Shown here piece after piece: positions 8,098 through 15,044 of a DNA stretch of 15,044 nt; within the stretch, counting starts at the first letter, position 1, and every line of letters begins with the position of its first letter. The DNA comes from CAYGWP01 sp964353455 (GTDB taxonomy: Bacteria; Planctomycetota; Phycisphaerae; FEN-1346). Location: assembly GCA_964353455.1 (NCBI GenBank), contig CAYGWP010000565.1, positions 1-15,044 on the forward strand, in the 5' to 3' direction. Both the position numbers and the translations under genes were made by a program. The notes under the pieces were generated by a model. It saw only the letters and a program-made list of their open reading frames with translations. It made no database searches and was not told where the DNA came from.

Positions 8098-9778
8098 GGC
8101 GGCGGCGGTGCGTTTGCGGCGCTGGCCGCCGCTCAGCATAACGGCGTCCGGGGCGAGGTTCAACCGCGCCATCGCTCGCCGGATCGGTTCCTCCGAATCC
8201 CTGCGGGCCGGTTGCGGTCGCCTGCGGCGTCGCCTCTCGCCGGGCCGTCCAGCGGACGGCGCGCAGCAGGAGGTCGTGCAGGCCGTCGGTCTGTTCCGGA
8301 TGCGGGCTGAACACGATCACCCGCCCCTTGCCGCATTCACCGGTGACGATAGCGGGCGTGTCGATCATGGTCTTGGGGTCGGCGCCGTTCTGCCCGATGC
8401 CGGTTCTGTACCAGGCGAGTACGGCGTACGGCGGCAGGTCCTCCTTCCGGCCGGGGGCGAGGATCGGGCCCTGAGCGAAGCGGATCTCCAGGCGTGCGGC
8501 AGCGGGCCTGTTGAAGAATTCACGGCCACGGGGGGTGAGTTCGATCTCGACCTGACCGTTTCCCCGCCTCCAGTGCTCGCGGTCGATGCTGTCGCCGTTG
8601 ACGACGGCCAGAGACCAGGTGTAGTTGCTCGTGGCCAGGTAGGCCCCGGCGCAGATGCCGACGTACCCGCCGCCGCCCAGGATGAACTTCCTGACGGCTT
8701 CCCGGCCGCCCTCCTGAAGCCCGTTGGCCTGCCCGCTTCCACTGCCGCCCGCAAAGATGACCGTGTCGAACTGGGCGAGCGCGCCGTCGCGGATGTCTTC
8801 GGGAGCGATGCGCCGCAGGAGGACGTCCGCCGCCGGGGTCAGGATCCGCTCGAATCGCGGTGGGGTCTTCGTGGAACTGGTGCCAGGGCCGTCGTAGATG
8901 GCGGCGTAGACGGTCGCCGGCGTCGGCCGCGCCTGCGGCACCATGCCGCTGGCATCGCCGGCGACCATGCCGAGGTGCTTCAGGAGCGCGTGGACCACGA
9001 TGCGGTGCTGGCGGACGCGCAGGGCGAGCGGCTGATCCTTATACGTAGTCTCCACGATGAACGCGCGTGCCCCGAGCCGCTCGCCGCAGGCCCGCGCCAG
9101 GGAGCCGTCGGCCCCCCCGCGAAGGCGGGCGAAGCGCTTCTCGGCGTCGGCGACCGTCGCGTTGACGGCCGCCAGCATCAGGTCCTGGAGTGCGGCCGTC
9201 TCGGGATGCGGCACGCGGATAATGCTGGACCCGACGCTCTCGGAGCCGGCGGATCGGACCCCCGACCCTTCGTGCAGGTCCAGGACGTAGTCGGGCCGGT
9301 GTTCGCGGACGAATGCCCAGAGGGCCTTGGCCATGGGGCCGTGCGCGGTATCCTCCTTGCCGCTCAAGGGGAAGTTGCGGTTGAGATCGGTCAACTCCTT
9401 CGGCTCGCCGGGGGCCTCGCGCGTCCCGGCCTCCAGGCCAGGGACGTTGCACCGCGGGACGAGGATCAGGCGCCCTTTGGCAAGGGGCCAGTAACGGATC
9501 TCGTCGGCGGCCTCGGTGCCGGCGGGCTCGTTGCCGTGGATGCCGCCGGTCACCAGGACCTTCGGGCCTTCCGTGCCGCTGTCCACGACCCAGTAGGGGG
9601 TCTGAAAGGCGGAGCCTTCGGCGATAAGCCCGGTCCGGGTCGCCGTGGCAGCGGGCCTCAAAGTGGGTGCGGCCGGGGGATTGGGCTTCGCGGGGGTTCC
9701 GCCATTCTCCGCGGCCCACGCATGGGTCAGGAGACAGAGGAATCCGAGGAGGCCCGCCGCGGCCATCCGCGTCCGCAT
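8009..9778 (-). CDS. Secreted M14/AstE-type zinc hydrolase fused to a BPL_N/GATase-like domain
   Basis: A 589-residue exported two-domain protein. A signal peptide covers residues 1-23 (MAAAGLLGFLCLLTHAWA). Residues about 50-270 are a succinylglutamate desuccinylase/aspartoacylase or M14 carboxypeptidase fold: zinc ligands H81 and E84 (GGIHGNEPAG) and H169 (LDLHEG), substrate-binding R134 (DLNRNF) and catalytic E243 (VETTY). Residues about 285-512 are a class I glutamine-amidotransferase-like domain of the BPL_N kind, with the nucleophile elbow GICAGAYL (C376) and SPHPE (H493, E495). The substrate could be a peptide, N-acyl amino acid or other amide. The start at 9778 is preferred because the 31 upstream codons are a translated heptamer repeat. 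Residues about 515-589 are Arg/Pro-rich, resemble no domain, and are encoded antisense to the broken PPC gene, so this tail is probably acquired read-through. The DNA lying between, roughly 8098-8235, is of unknown origin. Confidence 0.82.
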   Translation of the reverse strand: MRTRMAAAGLLGFLCLLTHAWAAENGGTPAKPNPPAAPTLRPAATATRTGLIAEGSAFQTPYWVVDSGTEGPKVLVTGGIHGNEPAGTEAADEIRYWPLAKGRLILVPRCNVPGLEAGTREAPGEPKELTDLNRNFPLSGKEDTAHGPMAKALWAFVREHRPDYVLDLHEGSGVRSAGSESVGSSIIRVPHPETAALQDLMLAAVNATVADAEKRFARLRGGADGSLARACGERLGARAFIVETTYKDQPLALRVRQHRIVVHALLKHLGMVAGDASGMVPQARPTPATVYAAIYDGPGTSSTKTPPRFERILTPAADVLLRRIAPEDIRDGALAQFDTVIFAGGSGSGQANGLQEGGREAVRKFILGGGGYVGICAGAYLATSNYTWSLAVVNGDSIDREHWRRGNGQVEIELTPRGREFFNRPAAARLEIRFAQGPILAPGRKEDLPPYAVLAWYRTGIGQNGADPKTMIDTPAIVTGECGKGRVIVFSPHPEQTDGLHDLLLRAVRWTARREATPQATATGPQGFGGTDPASDGAVEPRPGRRYAERRPAPQTHRRRPRHLPQLRRRALRNGTRPSHPVYQCARSR

Positions 9779-9805
9779 TTTGCGCCCCTTCCCCTGCCGC
9801 GAAAA

Positions 9806-9884
9806 GAAGTGCGGAGTGCGGAGTGCGAAGTGCGGAGTGAAAGGCACGGCGGCGCACTTGCAGGTTCTCAACTCCGCACTCCGA
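9806..9884. repeat. Heptanucleotide tandem repeat with an inverted copy
   Basis: Five consecutive heptamers of pattern GRAGTGM fill 9806-9840. After a 30-base spacer, two inverted heptamers lie at 9871-9884; 13 bases there (ACTCCGCACTCCG) are the exact reverse complement of 9812-9824. The array sits in the 139-bp gap between the Gfo/Idh gene and the M14-family gene and could fold into a long stem-loop. Short tandem heptamers of this kind are recalled from intergenic DNA of planctomycete-like genomes. A role in transcription termination or mRNA processing between the two genes is possible but unproven. Confidence 0.8.
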
Positions 9885-9917
9885 AGGATGATTTGGGCGC
9901 CCTCGTGGTCGGCGAGG

Positions 9918-11333
9918 TCAGAGCGTCCACGGCTCGCGCAGGGCGCGGCCGCGCATGCGGTTGGCCTCGTCGTCGCCGATGAATTCCTCCTTGGCGGGGT
10001 CCCACTTCAGCGATCGCCCGCACCGGTACCCGATGATCACGAGGTGCCCGAGCGACGCCGAGCGGTGGCCGAGTTCCTCGCTGCAACCGGGCTGCTGGCG
10101 CGTCCGGATGCACTCGAGCCAATTGGCGTGGTGGTTGTTGGACCCCATCTGCGGATCGCGGGCCGGCAGGTTCATTTCCTTGAAGATCGCTTCGGGGGCG
10201 CCCTCGACCGGCCCGCCGCCATACATGGATGTGAGCCACCCGCGCTCGCCAACGAAGACGCCGCCGAAATTGCCCGCCAGCCGCGCCGTGTCGGGCACCG
10301 CGCGGTATAGGCTCTTCACCTCGCCCCAGGACTCCACGTGATGGAGCAGCGTGCCGTTGGCATATTTGCATGTGAGTGTGGGGAACTGGCCGCTCGATGG
10401 ATGCAGGATCTCCACCGGGCCGCTCGCCTCCACGCCCAGGGCATACTGGATGACGTCGGCCGCATGCGAGTGGTAGCCGGTGACGGCGGCCACGCCGAAG
10501 TCCTCGCAGAACGACCACGGCACGACGCCCGGCGCCGGGTTCCGGTGGTAGAGGCGGTTGTAGGCGTGCCACGGGGCCGGGCCGACCCAGAGGTCCCAGT
10601 CCAGGCCGTCGGGCACCGGCTCGGCCGGCAGGTCGGGGTTGATCGGCACGAACGATGGGCCGACGCCGCCGGCCTGGGTCTTGCCCCAGATCGTGAAGAC
10701 CGACTTGATCTTGCCCAGCCCGCCGCCGCGGACGAACGCGCACACCTGCCGGATCGTGGGGATCGAACGGTACTGCGTCCCCGTCTGGAAGACGCGGCCG
10801 TAGCGGCGGACCGCCTCGACCAGCCGTCGCCCCTCCTCGATCTTCAGCGTGATAGGCTTCTCGCAGTAGATGTCCTTGCCCGCGCGGGCGGCGGCAATCG
10901 ACAGCGGGGCGTGCCAGTGGTCGGGCGTGACGATGACGACGGCGTCGATGTCGGGCCGGGCGAGAACCTGGCGGAAGTCGTTGACCGCGTCGCATCCGCG
11001 GTACGCGCCGCGGGCGTGCTCGTCGGCGTAGGCCTCGTCGGCGACACGCTTGCCCTCGTCGCGCCGCACGCGGTCAACATCCGAGACGGCCAGAAGTTGC
11101 ACGGCCGGATCGCTCACCAGGCGGCGGAGGTGGCCTCTGCCCATCACGCCGCAGCCGATCAGGGCCACCGTGATCCGCTTGCTCGGGGGCGCCGCCCCAT
11201 CGGCGCCGCGCGAGGAGGCAGGGACGACCCATGGCGACGCGACGACGGCCGACGCCGCCGCCGCGCCGCGGAGGAAGCCGCGCCGGGTCAGACGGCCGGC
11301 GCCGGTGAACTTCGGATGCGAGACGCGTCCCAT
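9918..11333 (-). CDS. Tat-exported Gfo/Idh/MocA-family sugar oxidoreductase
   Basis: A 471-residue NAD(P)-dependent oxidoreductase. A Tat signal lies at residues 13-46, with the twin arginine at 17-18 (RLTRRGFLRG) and a following alanine-rich stretch. The Rossmann domain starts with ALIGCGVMG (57-65); the family motif YCEKP at 156-160 carries the catalytic K159. The C-terminal alpha/beta domain contains GYHSHAADVIQYAL (D293), corresponding to the substrate/catalytic segment of the family. Exported homologues such as glucose-fructose oxidoreductase keep a tightly bound cofactor. The start at 11333 is chosen because GAGG lies six bases upstream and it leaves an 8-bp gap after the ThuA-TIM gene; a longer frame would overlap that gene. 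Context suggests oxidation of a sugar or glycoside in the envelope, possibly to a 3-keto form, which the neighbouring TIM-barrel protein would then process. Confidence 0.9.
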   Translation of the reverse strand: MGRVSHPKFTGAGRLTRRGFLRGAAAASAVVASPWVVPASSRGADGAAPPSKRITVALIGCGVMGRGHLRRLVSDPAVQLLAVSDVDRVRRDEGKRVADEAYADEHARGAYRGCDAVNDFRQVLARPDIDAVVIVTPDHWHAPLSIAAARAGKDIYCEKPITLKIEEGRRLVEAVRRYGRVFQTGTQYRSIPTIRQVCAFVRGGGLGKIKSVFTIWGKTQAGGVGPSFVPINPDLPAEPVPDGLDWDLWVGPAPWHAYNRLYHRNPAPGVVPWSFCEDFGVAAVTGYHSHAADVIQYALGVEASGPVEILHPSSGQFPTLTCKYANGTLLHHVESWGEVKSLYRAVPDTARLAGNFGGVFVGERGWLTSMYGGGPVEGAPEAIFKEMNLPARDPQMGSNNHHANWLECIRTRQQPGCSEELGHRSASLGHLVIIGYRCGRSLKWDPAKEEFIGDDEANRMRGRALREPWTL

Positions 11334-11341
11334 CGTGGGCC

Positions 11342-13138
11342 TCACTTTGACAGCCTCAGACTGACCTTGTTGAAGCACTCGATGCTCCGAGCGATCTCGG
11401 GCATCGATTCGAGCCAATTATAGGCGTACTCGATACCGAACATCGTGGGCACGAGGCCCAGGCGATGGACCTCGGCGATGAACTCCTCGACCTTCCCGAC
11501 GCCCGTGCCCCACGGCACATCGTGGCCCTGCGGAGTCATCTCGTTCAGATCGTGCACGTGCACCGTGATCACGCGGTCCTTGAGCGTGCGGAGCCCCTGG
11601 ATCGGGTCGATGCCGCTTCGCATCCAGTAGCCGAGGTCGGGGCAGGCGCCGATGCGGCGGCTGCGGCCTTCGCATGCCTTGAGCACGCCCTCGGGATGCC
11701 AGTACACGGGCGAGAGTTTCCGGTCGTGATTGTGGATGGCCACCTTCAGGTCGTACTCGTCGCAGAACTTTTCGATCGTGTCGAGCGCCTCGGGCGCCGG
11801 CTCGGACATGAACGTCTCGATGCCGGTTTTGCGCCCGAACTCGAAGACCTTGCGGCAACCGGCGGGGTCGCCCGGAATCTCCTGAATGTAATACGTGAGC
11901 AACCGAACGCCCGCGGCATCGAGTTTCAGGCGGACCTCGCGCAACTCGTCGTCGGTCAGGTCGGGGCCGAAGAACTTGTCGATCTCCCGGCTGACCTTCT
12001 GGAAACTCAGGCCGCCCATGAACGGCAGACCGAGCGCAGCGGTCTTCTCGATCGCCTCAAAGAATGTGTATTTTTGGAAGGTGTAGGCCTCGATGCCCAG
12101 GCGCCAGCCCAGATTCTCCTGGGCGCGGAGGGCCGGCGTCAGGAGCCCGCTCGGAATCGTCGGGGCCGCAAGGTCGCCCAGGGCGAACTGGGCCGCCCCG
12201 AGGTAGAACTCCAGCATTTTCGGGTCCCAGAAGACATACGGGTTGTGGGCGAACGCGCAGTAGAAGATGCGCCCGCGGCCGTAAGACCGCACCCACGCCA
12301 GCGCGTAATCGTTGTCTTCGCGATACGCGCGGTCGTGCGGCTGGCCCGAGAGGTCGGTCTTCTCGGTGTCAATCGCCAGGAGCACGCGGTCGCGCTTGCG
12401 CGAATAGGTCCCCTGCGGGCGGAAGAACTCGTCGCGGAACTCGAAGCCCTTGCCGCCGAACGGGCGGCACAACGGGTGATCGGGGTCATCCAGCCTGATG
12501 GTGACGAGTTCGGTGTTCGCGCGGTGGTACGCGCCGCGCATGCCGAGCATGATGGCAAACTCCGGCCAGTCCTCCTTCGCGCCCTCGGCCCACCGCGTGA
12601 ACGCGACCGACGTGCCGTGCACACCCATCAGCCCGCCGCCGCCATAGACGAACTCGAGCAGGCTCTGCCGCAGGGCCGGGGCCTCAAACAGGTTGCCCAC
12701 CGTGTTGTTGAGGAAGACCGCATCGAACTGCTTCAGGCTCTCGGGCCGGAAGACGGCCGGGTCGCGGCTGATGACCGTTTCAAACGCCCCGGTCTTCCGG
12801 CCCATCAACGTGAAGGCCAGGTTGGCCGTCGCAGTGGAGCGGTGCCCGCCGTACTGGACGTTGAGGTCGAAGATGAGCAGTTTGCGGGGCTTCCGCGGCT
12901 GTGCCGGCGCCTTGGCCGGGAGCGCGGCTTCGACCTTGGCCAGTTCCTCGGCGTCGAGGACGATTTCCGCCCCCGGCCCAAGGCCGGGCCACGGTGACGC
13001 GAGCATGCTGGCGGCAGCCGTCGCGCCGGCCAGGAAGCCGCGCCGCGTGAGGCGGCCCGCTCGCGCCGCGGCAAAGGGGTGGGGGTCCTTCGGAGCAGCC
13101 GCCGCGTCTTTCAAGCGGTCACGTCGTTTCATGGTCAT
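11342..13138 (-). CDS. Tat-exported ThuA-like domain fused to a sugar-isomerase TIM barrel
   Basis: A 598-residue two-domain protein. The Tat signal is unusually far in (twin arginine at residues 32-33, RLTRRGFLAG). Residues about 86-320 are a ThuA-like domain (trehalose-utilisation family, class I GATase-like fold): LLIFDLN opening, FLNNTVGN, GGGLMGVHG at 167-175 and AFAHNPYVFWD near 295-305. Residues 341-595 are a xylose-isomerase-like TIM barrel; likely metal ligands are E446 (MSEP), D501 (CPDLGYW), H527 (TVHVHD) and E570 (FGIEYAY). Both domain families are linked to sugar catabolism, including 3-keto-glycoside processing. It is the first minus-strand gene after the divergent promoter region and is followed 8 bp later by the Gfo/Idh gene, so the pair is almost surely co-transcribed. 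Start codons at 13138 and 13132 are both possible; neither has a clear ribosome site. Confidence 0.87.
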   Translation of the reverse strand: MTMKRRDRLKDAAAAPKDPHPFAAARAGRLTRRGFLAGATAAASMLASPWPGLGPGAEIVLDAEELAKVEAALPAKAPAQPRKPRKLLIFDLNVQYGGHRSTATANLAFTLMGRKTGAFETVISRDPAVFRPESLKQFDAVFLNNTVGNLFEAPALRQSLLEFVYGGGGLMGVHGTSVAFTRWAEGAKEDWPEFAIMLGMRGAYHRANTELVTIRLDDPDHPLCRPFGGKGFEFRDEFFRPQGTYSRKRDRVLLAIDTEKTDLSGQPHDRAYREDNDYALAWVRSYGRGRIFYCAFAHNPYVFWDPKMLEFYLGAAQFALGDLAAPTIPSGLLTPALRAQENLGWRLGIEAYTFQKYTFFEAIEKTAALGLPFMGGLSFQKVSREIDKFFGPDLTDDELREVRLKLDAAGVRLLTYYIQEIPGDPAGCRKVFEFGRKTGIETFMSEPAPEALDTIEKFCDEYDLKVAIHNHDRKLSPVYWHPEGVLKACEGRSRRIGACPDLGYWMRSGIDPIQGLRTLKDRVITVHVHDLNEMTPQGHDVPWGTGVGKVEEFIAEVHRLGLVPTMFGIEYAYNWLESMPEIARSIECFNKVSLRLSK

Positions 13139-13284
13139 GTCTGGCTCACGCAGCCGTCGCCGTTCAGCCGTGGCGCAGGCTAACAGGCCGTTGAGAAAGG
13201 TCTCTTGACAAGCATGGTATCATGCCGGTCGCCGTGGTCAAGGAGGACGCTCGGCCGTGCAGCATTTGAAACGCGCGGCCAAAG
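13139..13284. promoter_or_regulatory. Divergent control region between exported enzymes and ABC importer
   Basis: This 146-bp gap separates the two oppositely oriented transcription units. It contains a perfect TTGACA on the plus strand (13205-13210), followed at once by a palindrome GCATG-GTAT-CATGC (13212-13225) that could be an operator. No well-spaced -10 box follows the TTGACA at 16-18 bases, so it is not a complete sigma70 promoter as read. A strong AAGGAGG lies at 13240-13246, too far from the ABC start for direct use. Shared control of both units is inferred from the arrangement only. Confidence 0.4.
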
Positions 13285-13298
13285 ATGTTACTCTCTGA
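13257..13298 (+). promoter_or_regulatory. Possible 13-codon leader ORF before the ABC ATPase gene
   Basis: A GTG at 13257 lies ten bases after the best ribosome site in the region (AAGGAGG, 13240-13246). It opens a 13-residue frame, reading MQHLKRAAKDVTL with the GTG as Met, and stops at TGA 13296-13298. That stop overlaps the first ATG of the ABC gene region in another frame. It could be a leader peptide that couples translation to the ABC gene, or the ribosome site could be chance. Confidence 0.2.
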
Positions 13299-14838
13299 GG
13301 CGACCGGCGGCAAATCGGGAACTCTCCGCGTGACCGAATCCGGCATAGCGATCCAGATGCAGGGCGTAAGCAAGCGATACCCCGGCACATTGGCCGTGGA
13401 CAACGTGGACTTCACGGTCCGCGCCGGGGAGGTCCACGCCCTCATCGGCGAGAACGGCGCCGGCAAGTCCACGCTGATGAAGATGATCGCCGGGGCGTTC
13501 GCCGATTACACCGGGCGCATCCTCGTGAGCAGCCGCGAGGTCCTGCTCCACTCGCCTGCGGCCGCCAAGGCCAACGGCATCCAGATGATCCACCAGGAAC
13601 TGAGCCTCGCCCCTCCCCTCTCGATCGCCGAGAACGTGCTGGCCGGGCGTCTGCCTGCCCGGGGGCCGCTGCTGGACCGCGGGGCGATGCTCGAAGAGGC
13701 GAGGCGGTGCCTGGCCCGGGTCGGGCTGGACATCGACCCGCAGACGCCGGTCGAGGAAATCAGCCAGCACGAGGCCCAACTGGTGGAGATCGCCAAGGCC
13801 CTCGGCAACGACCCGTGCATCCTGGTGATGGACGAGCCGACGAGCGCCCTTGGGCGCGACGAGGTTGAGCGGCTCTTCGAGATGATCCGGAACCTCCGGC
13901 GGCAGGGCCTGGCAATAATCTACATCTCTCACCACCTGTCGAAGGTCCTCCGGATCGCCGACCGCGTGACGGTGCTTCGCGACGGCCGCCGGGTGGCCAC
14001 CGAGGAAATCCGCGATGTGACCTCCGGGCAACTTGTGGAGATGATGGTCGGCCGCAGCGTCGCGGCGCTCTACGCCGAGCGCAACGCCCGGCCGGGCGCG
14101 GAGCGGCTGCGCGTGGAGCGCCTCAGCCGCTACGGGTTCTTCCACGACGTGTCGCTCTCCGTCCGCGCCGGGGAGATCCTCGGCATCGGCGGGCTTGCGG
14201 GCGCAGGACGGAGCGAACTTGCGCGGTCCATCTGCGGCATCGACCCGGTGGACGCCGGGCGGGTGCTGCTGGACGGCCGCGAGCCGGCGCCGGGCGGCTA
14301 CCGGGCCGCTATCAGGGCGGGCCTTGCGTACCTTACGGAGGACCGGAAGACGCAGGGGCTGGCGCTCCGGATGAGCATGGCCGAGAACATCCTGGCGGCG
14401 CTCATCCCGCGGCACTGCCGGGCGGGGATATACTCGGCCCGTCGCGGCGCGGGCCTGGTCGAGCGTCTCGTGCGGCTGCTCGGCGTTTCGCCGCCGGAGC
14501 CGAAACGGATGACCGGCACGCTCTCCGGCGGCAACCAGCAGAAGGTGCTGCTGGCGAAGTGGCTGGCGACCGACCCGCAGGTGCTCATCCTCGACGAGCC
14601 GACGCGCGGCGTGGACGTGGGCGCGAAGGTCGTCATCCACCGGGCCATCGCCGAGGCGGCCGACCAGGGGCGGAGCGTCATCCTCATCTCCTCGGACCTG
14701 CCGGAACTGGTGGGCCTGTCGGACCGGATCGTCATCATGCGGCGCGGCCACATCATCGGCCAACTCGGGAAGGCCGACGCCACGGAGGCATCGGTCCTGC
14801 TTGCGGCCAACGGGGAAGGAGCGCTCGCCCCCGCATGA
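13285..14838 (+). CDS. Sugar ABC transporter ATP-binding protein (RbsA/MglA/XylG type)
   Basis: A 517-residue protein with two fused ATPase domains, powering import of a monosaccharide or related sugar at the inner membrane. Domain 1 has Walker A GENGAGKST (55-63), a degenerate signature (EISQHEAQLVEIAKAL) and Walker B LVMDEPTSALG (180-190), then H216 in the switch loop. Domain 2 has a degenerate Walker A lacking lysine (GLAGAGRSE, about 303-311), an intact LSGGNQQK (413-420) and Walker B LILDEPTRGVDVGAK (434-448). This asymmetry and the length are normal for the carbohydrate importer class CUT2. The start is uncertain: ATG 13285 gives the longest product but has no adjacent ribosome site; GTG 13330 would begin closer to the usual family N-terminus. 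The stop overlaps the next start (ATGA), indicating translational coupling with the permease. Confidence 0.93.
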   Translation: MLLSEATGGKSGTLRVTESGIAIQMQGVSKRYPGTLAVDNVDFTVRAGEVHALIGENGAGKSTLMKMIAGAFADYTGRILVSSREVLLHSPAAAKANGIQMIHQELSLAPPLSIAENVLAGRLPARGPLLDRGAMLEEARRCLARVGLDIDPQTPVEEISQHEAQLVEIAKALGNDPCILVMDEPTSALGRDEVERLFEMIRNLRRQGLAIIYISHHLSKVLRIADRVTVLRDGRRVATEEIRDVTSGQLVEMMVGRSVAALYAERNARPGAERLRVERLSRYGFFHDVSLSVRAGEILGIGGLAGAGRSELARSICGIDPVDAGRVLLDGREPAPGGYRAAIRAGLAYLTEDRKTQGLALRMSMAENILAALIPRHCRAGIYSARRGAGLVERLVRLLGVSPPEPKRMTGTLSGGNQQKVLLAKWLATDPQVLILDEPTRGVDVGAKVVIHRAIAEAADQGRSVILISSDLPELVGLSDRIVIMRRGHIIGQLGKADATEASVLLAANGEGALAPA

Positions 14839-15044
14839 AAGGCGCGCCGACCATCCAGGCCGACTCCAGGGCGGACGACGCGAGCCGGCTCCACGCGGCC
14901 CTAAGTTTCCTGGGCGTGTACGTGCTGGTCCTTGCGCTCTTTGCGGCCGGGTGGCTCATCTCCGGCGATTTCCTGACGCGGCGGAACCTGATGAACACGC
15001 TGGAGGCCGTGACGCTGCTGGGGATCGTTTCGGTCGGCGTCGCG
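14835..15044 (+). CDS. Sugar ABC transporter permease (RbsC type), partial at window edge
   Basis: The first 70 codons of a membrane protein that overlaps the ATPase stop by four bases (ATGA). After a polar N-terminus, residues about 22-43 form a first transmembrane helix (SFLGVYVLVLALFAAGWLIS). FLTRRNLMNTLEAVTLLGIVSVG then follows, matching the characteristic start of ribose/xylose/galactose-type permeases before their second helix. The gene continues past 15044. It should form the channel with the upstream ATPase. The solute-binding protein expected in such an operon is not in the window and may lie further right. Confidence 0.88.
   Translation, partial: MKGAPTIQADSRADDASRLHAALSFLGVYVLVLALFAAGWLISGDFLTRRNLMNTLEAVTLLGIVSVGVA

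Noticed and set aside
7861..8172. A minus-strand frame containing GGQRRKRTAAARDIYR
   Set aside because: It covers the scar region where the plus strand carries PPC similarity and the minus strand carries the M14-family tail in another frame. I do not recognise the peptide and cannot support a gene.
13205..13223. TTGACA followed by TATCAT as a promoter
   Set aside because: Only seven bases separate the two boxes, far from the 16-18 needed, so they cannot form one sigma70 promoter.
13756..13810. Degenerate signature motif in the first ATPase domain and missing Walker A lysine in the second
   Set aside because: These look like damage at first, but such asymmetry is usual in RbsA/MglA-type fused ATPases.

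Overview
The window is GC-rich bacterial DNA with long, tightly spaced genes. The gene content suggests a Planctomycetota bacterium, perhaps of the Phycisphaerae type: Tat-exported Gfo/Idh/MocA oxidoreductases, a ThuA-like domain fused to a xylose-isomerase-type TIM barrel, a secreted FG-GAP/VCBS propeller protein, a PPC-domain fragment and heptanucleotide repeats. Verrucomicrobiota or Lentisphaerota cannot be excluded, because no rRNA, tRNA or housekeeping gene is present.

Layout, left to right. Positions 1-140 hold a small non-coding palindromic element with 20-bp terminal inverted repeats and two internal hairpins (MITE-like). Seven genes then run on the minus strand: a cytosolic aldo/keto reductase (191-1237), a sugar isomerase/epimerase-type TIM barrel protein (1297-2220), a secreted seven-repeat FG-GAP/VCBS propeller protein (2539-3759), a secreted 1238-residue glycoside-hydrolase-like protein (3887-7603), a secreted M14/AstE-type zinc hydrolase fused to a BPL_N/glutamine-amidotransferase-like domain (8009-9778), a Tat-exported Gfo/Idh/MocA oxidoreductase (9918-11333) and a Tat-exported ThuA-TIM-barrel fusion (11342-13138). 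A divergent intergenic region (13139-13284) separates these from a plus-strand sugar ABC importer: a double ATPase (13285-14838) and a permease cut by the window edge (14835 onward).

The stretch 7604-8100 is a scar. It contains a short 3' remnant of an IS3-family transposase and the frameshifted, truncated start of a signal-peptide plus PPC-domain gene. The M14-family gene reads into this debris and appears to have gained about 75 foreign residues at its C-terminus.

Inferred joint role: the locus looks like a sugar or glycoside scavenging island. Envelope enzymes would release and oxidise or rearrange a carbohydrate, the RbsA/RbsC-type importer would bring in the product, and the cytosolic isomerase and aldo/keto reductase would finish processing. 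The substrate cannot be read from the sequence. Likely transcription units on the minus strand are ThuA-TIM + Gfo/Idh (8-bp gap), M14 alone, GH-like plus perhaps VCBS, and isomerase + AKR (59-bp gap). No transcription factor, solute-binding protein, RNA gene or CRISPR array is visible in the window.
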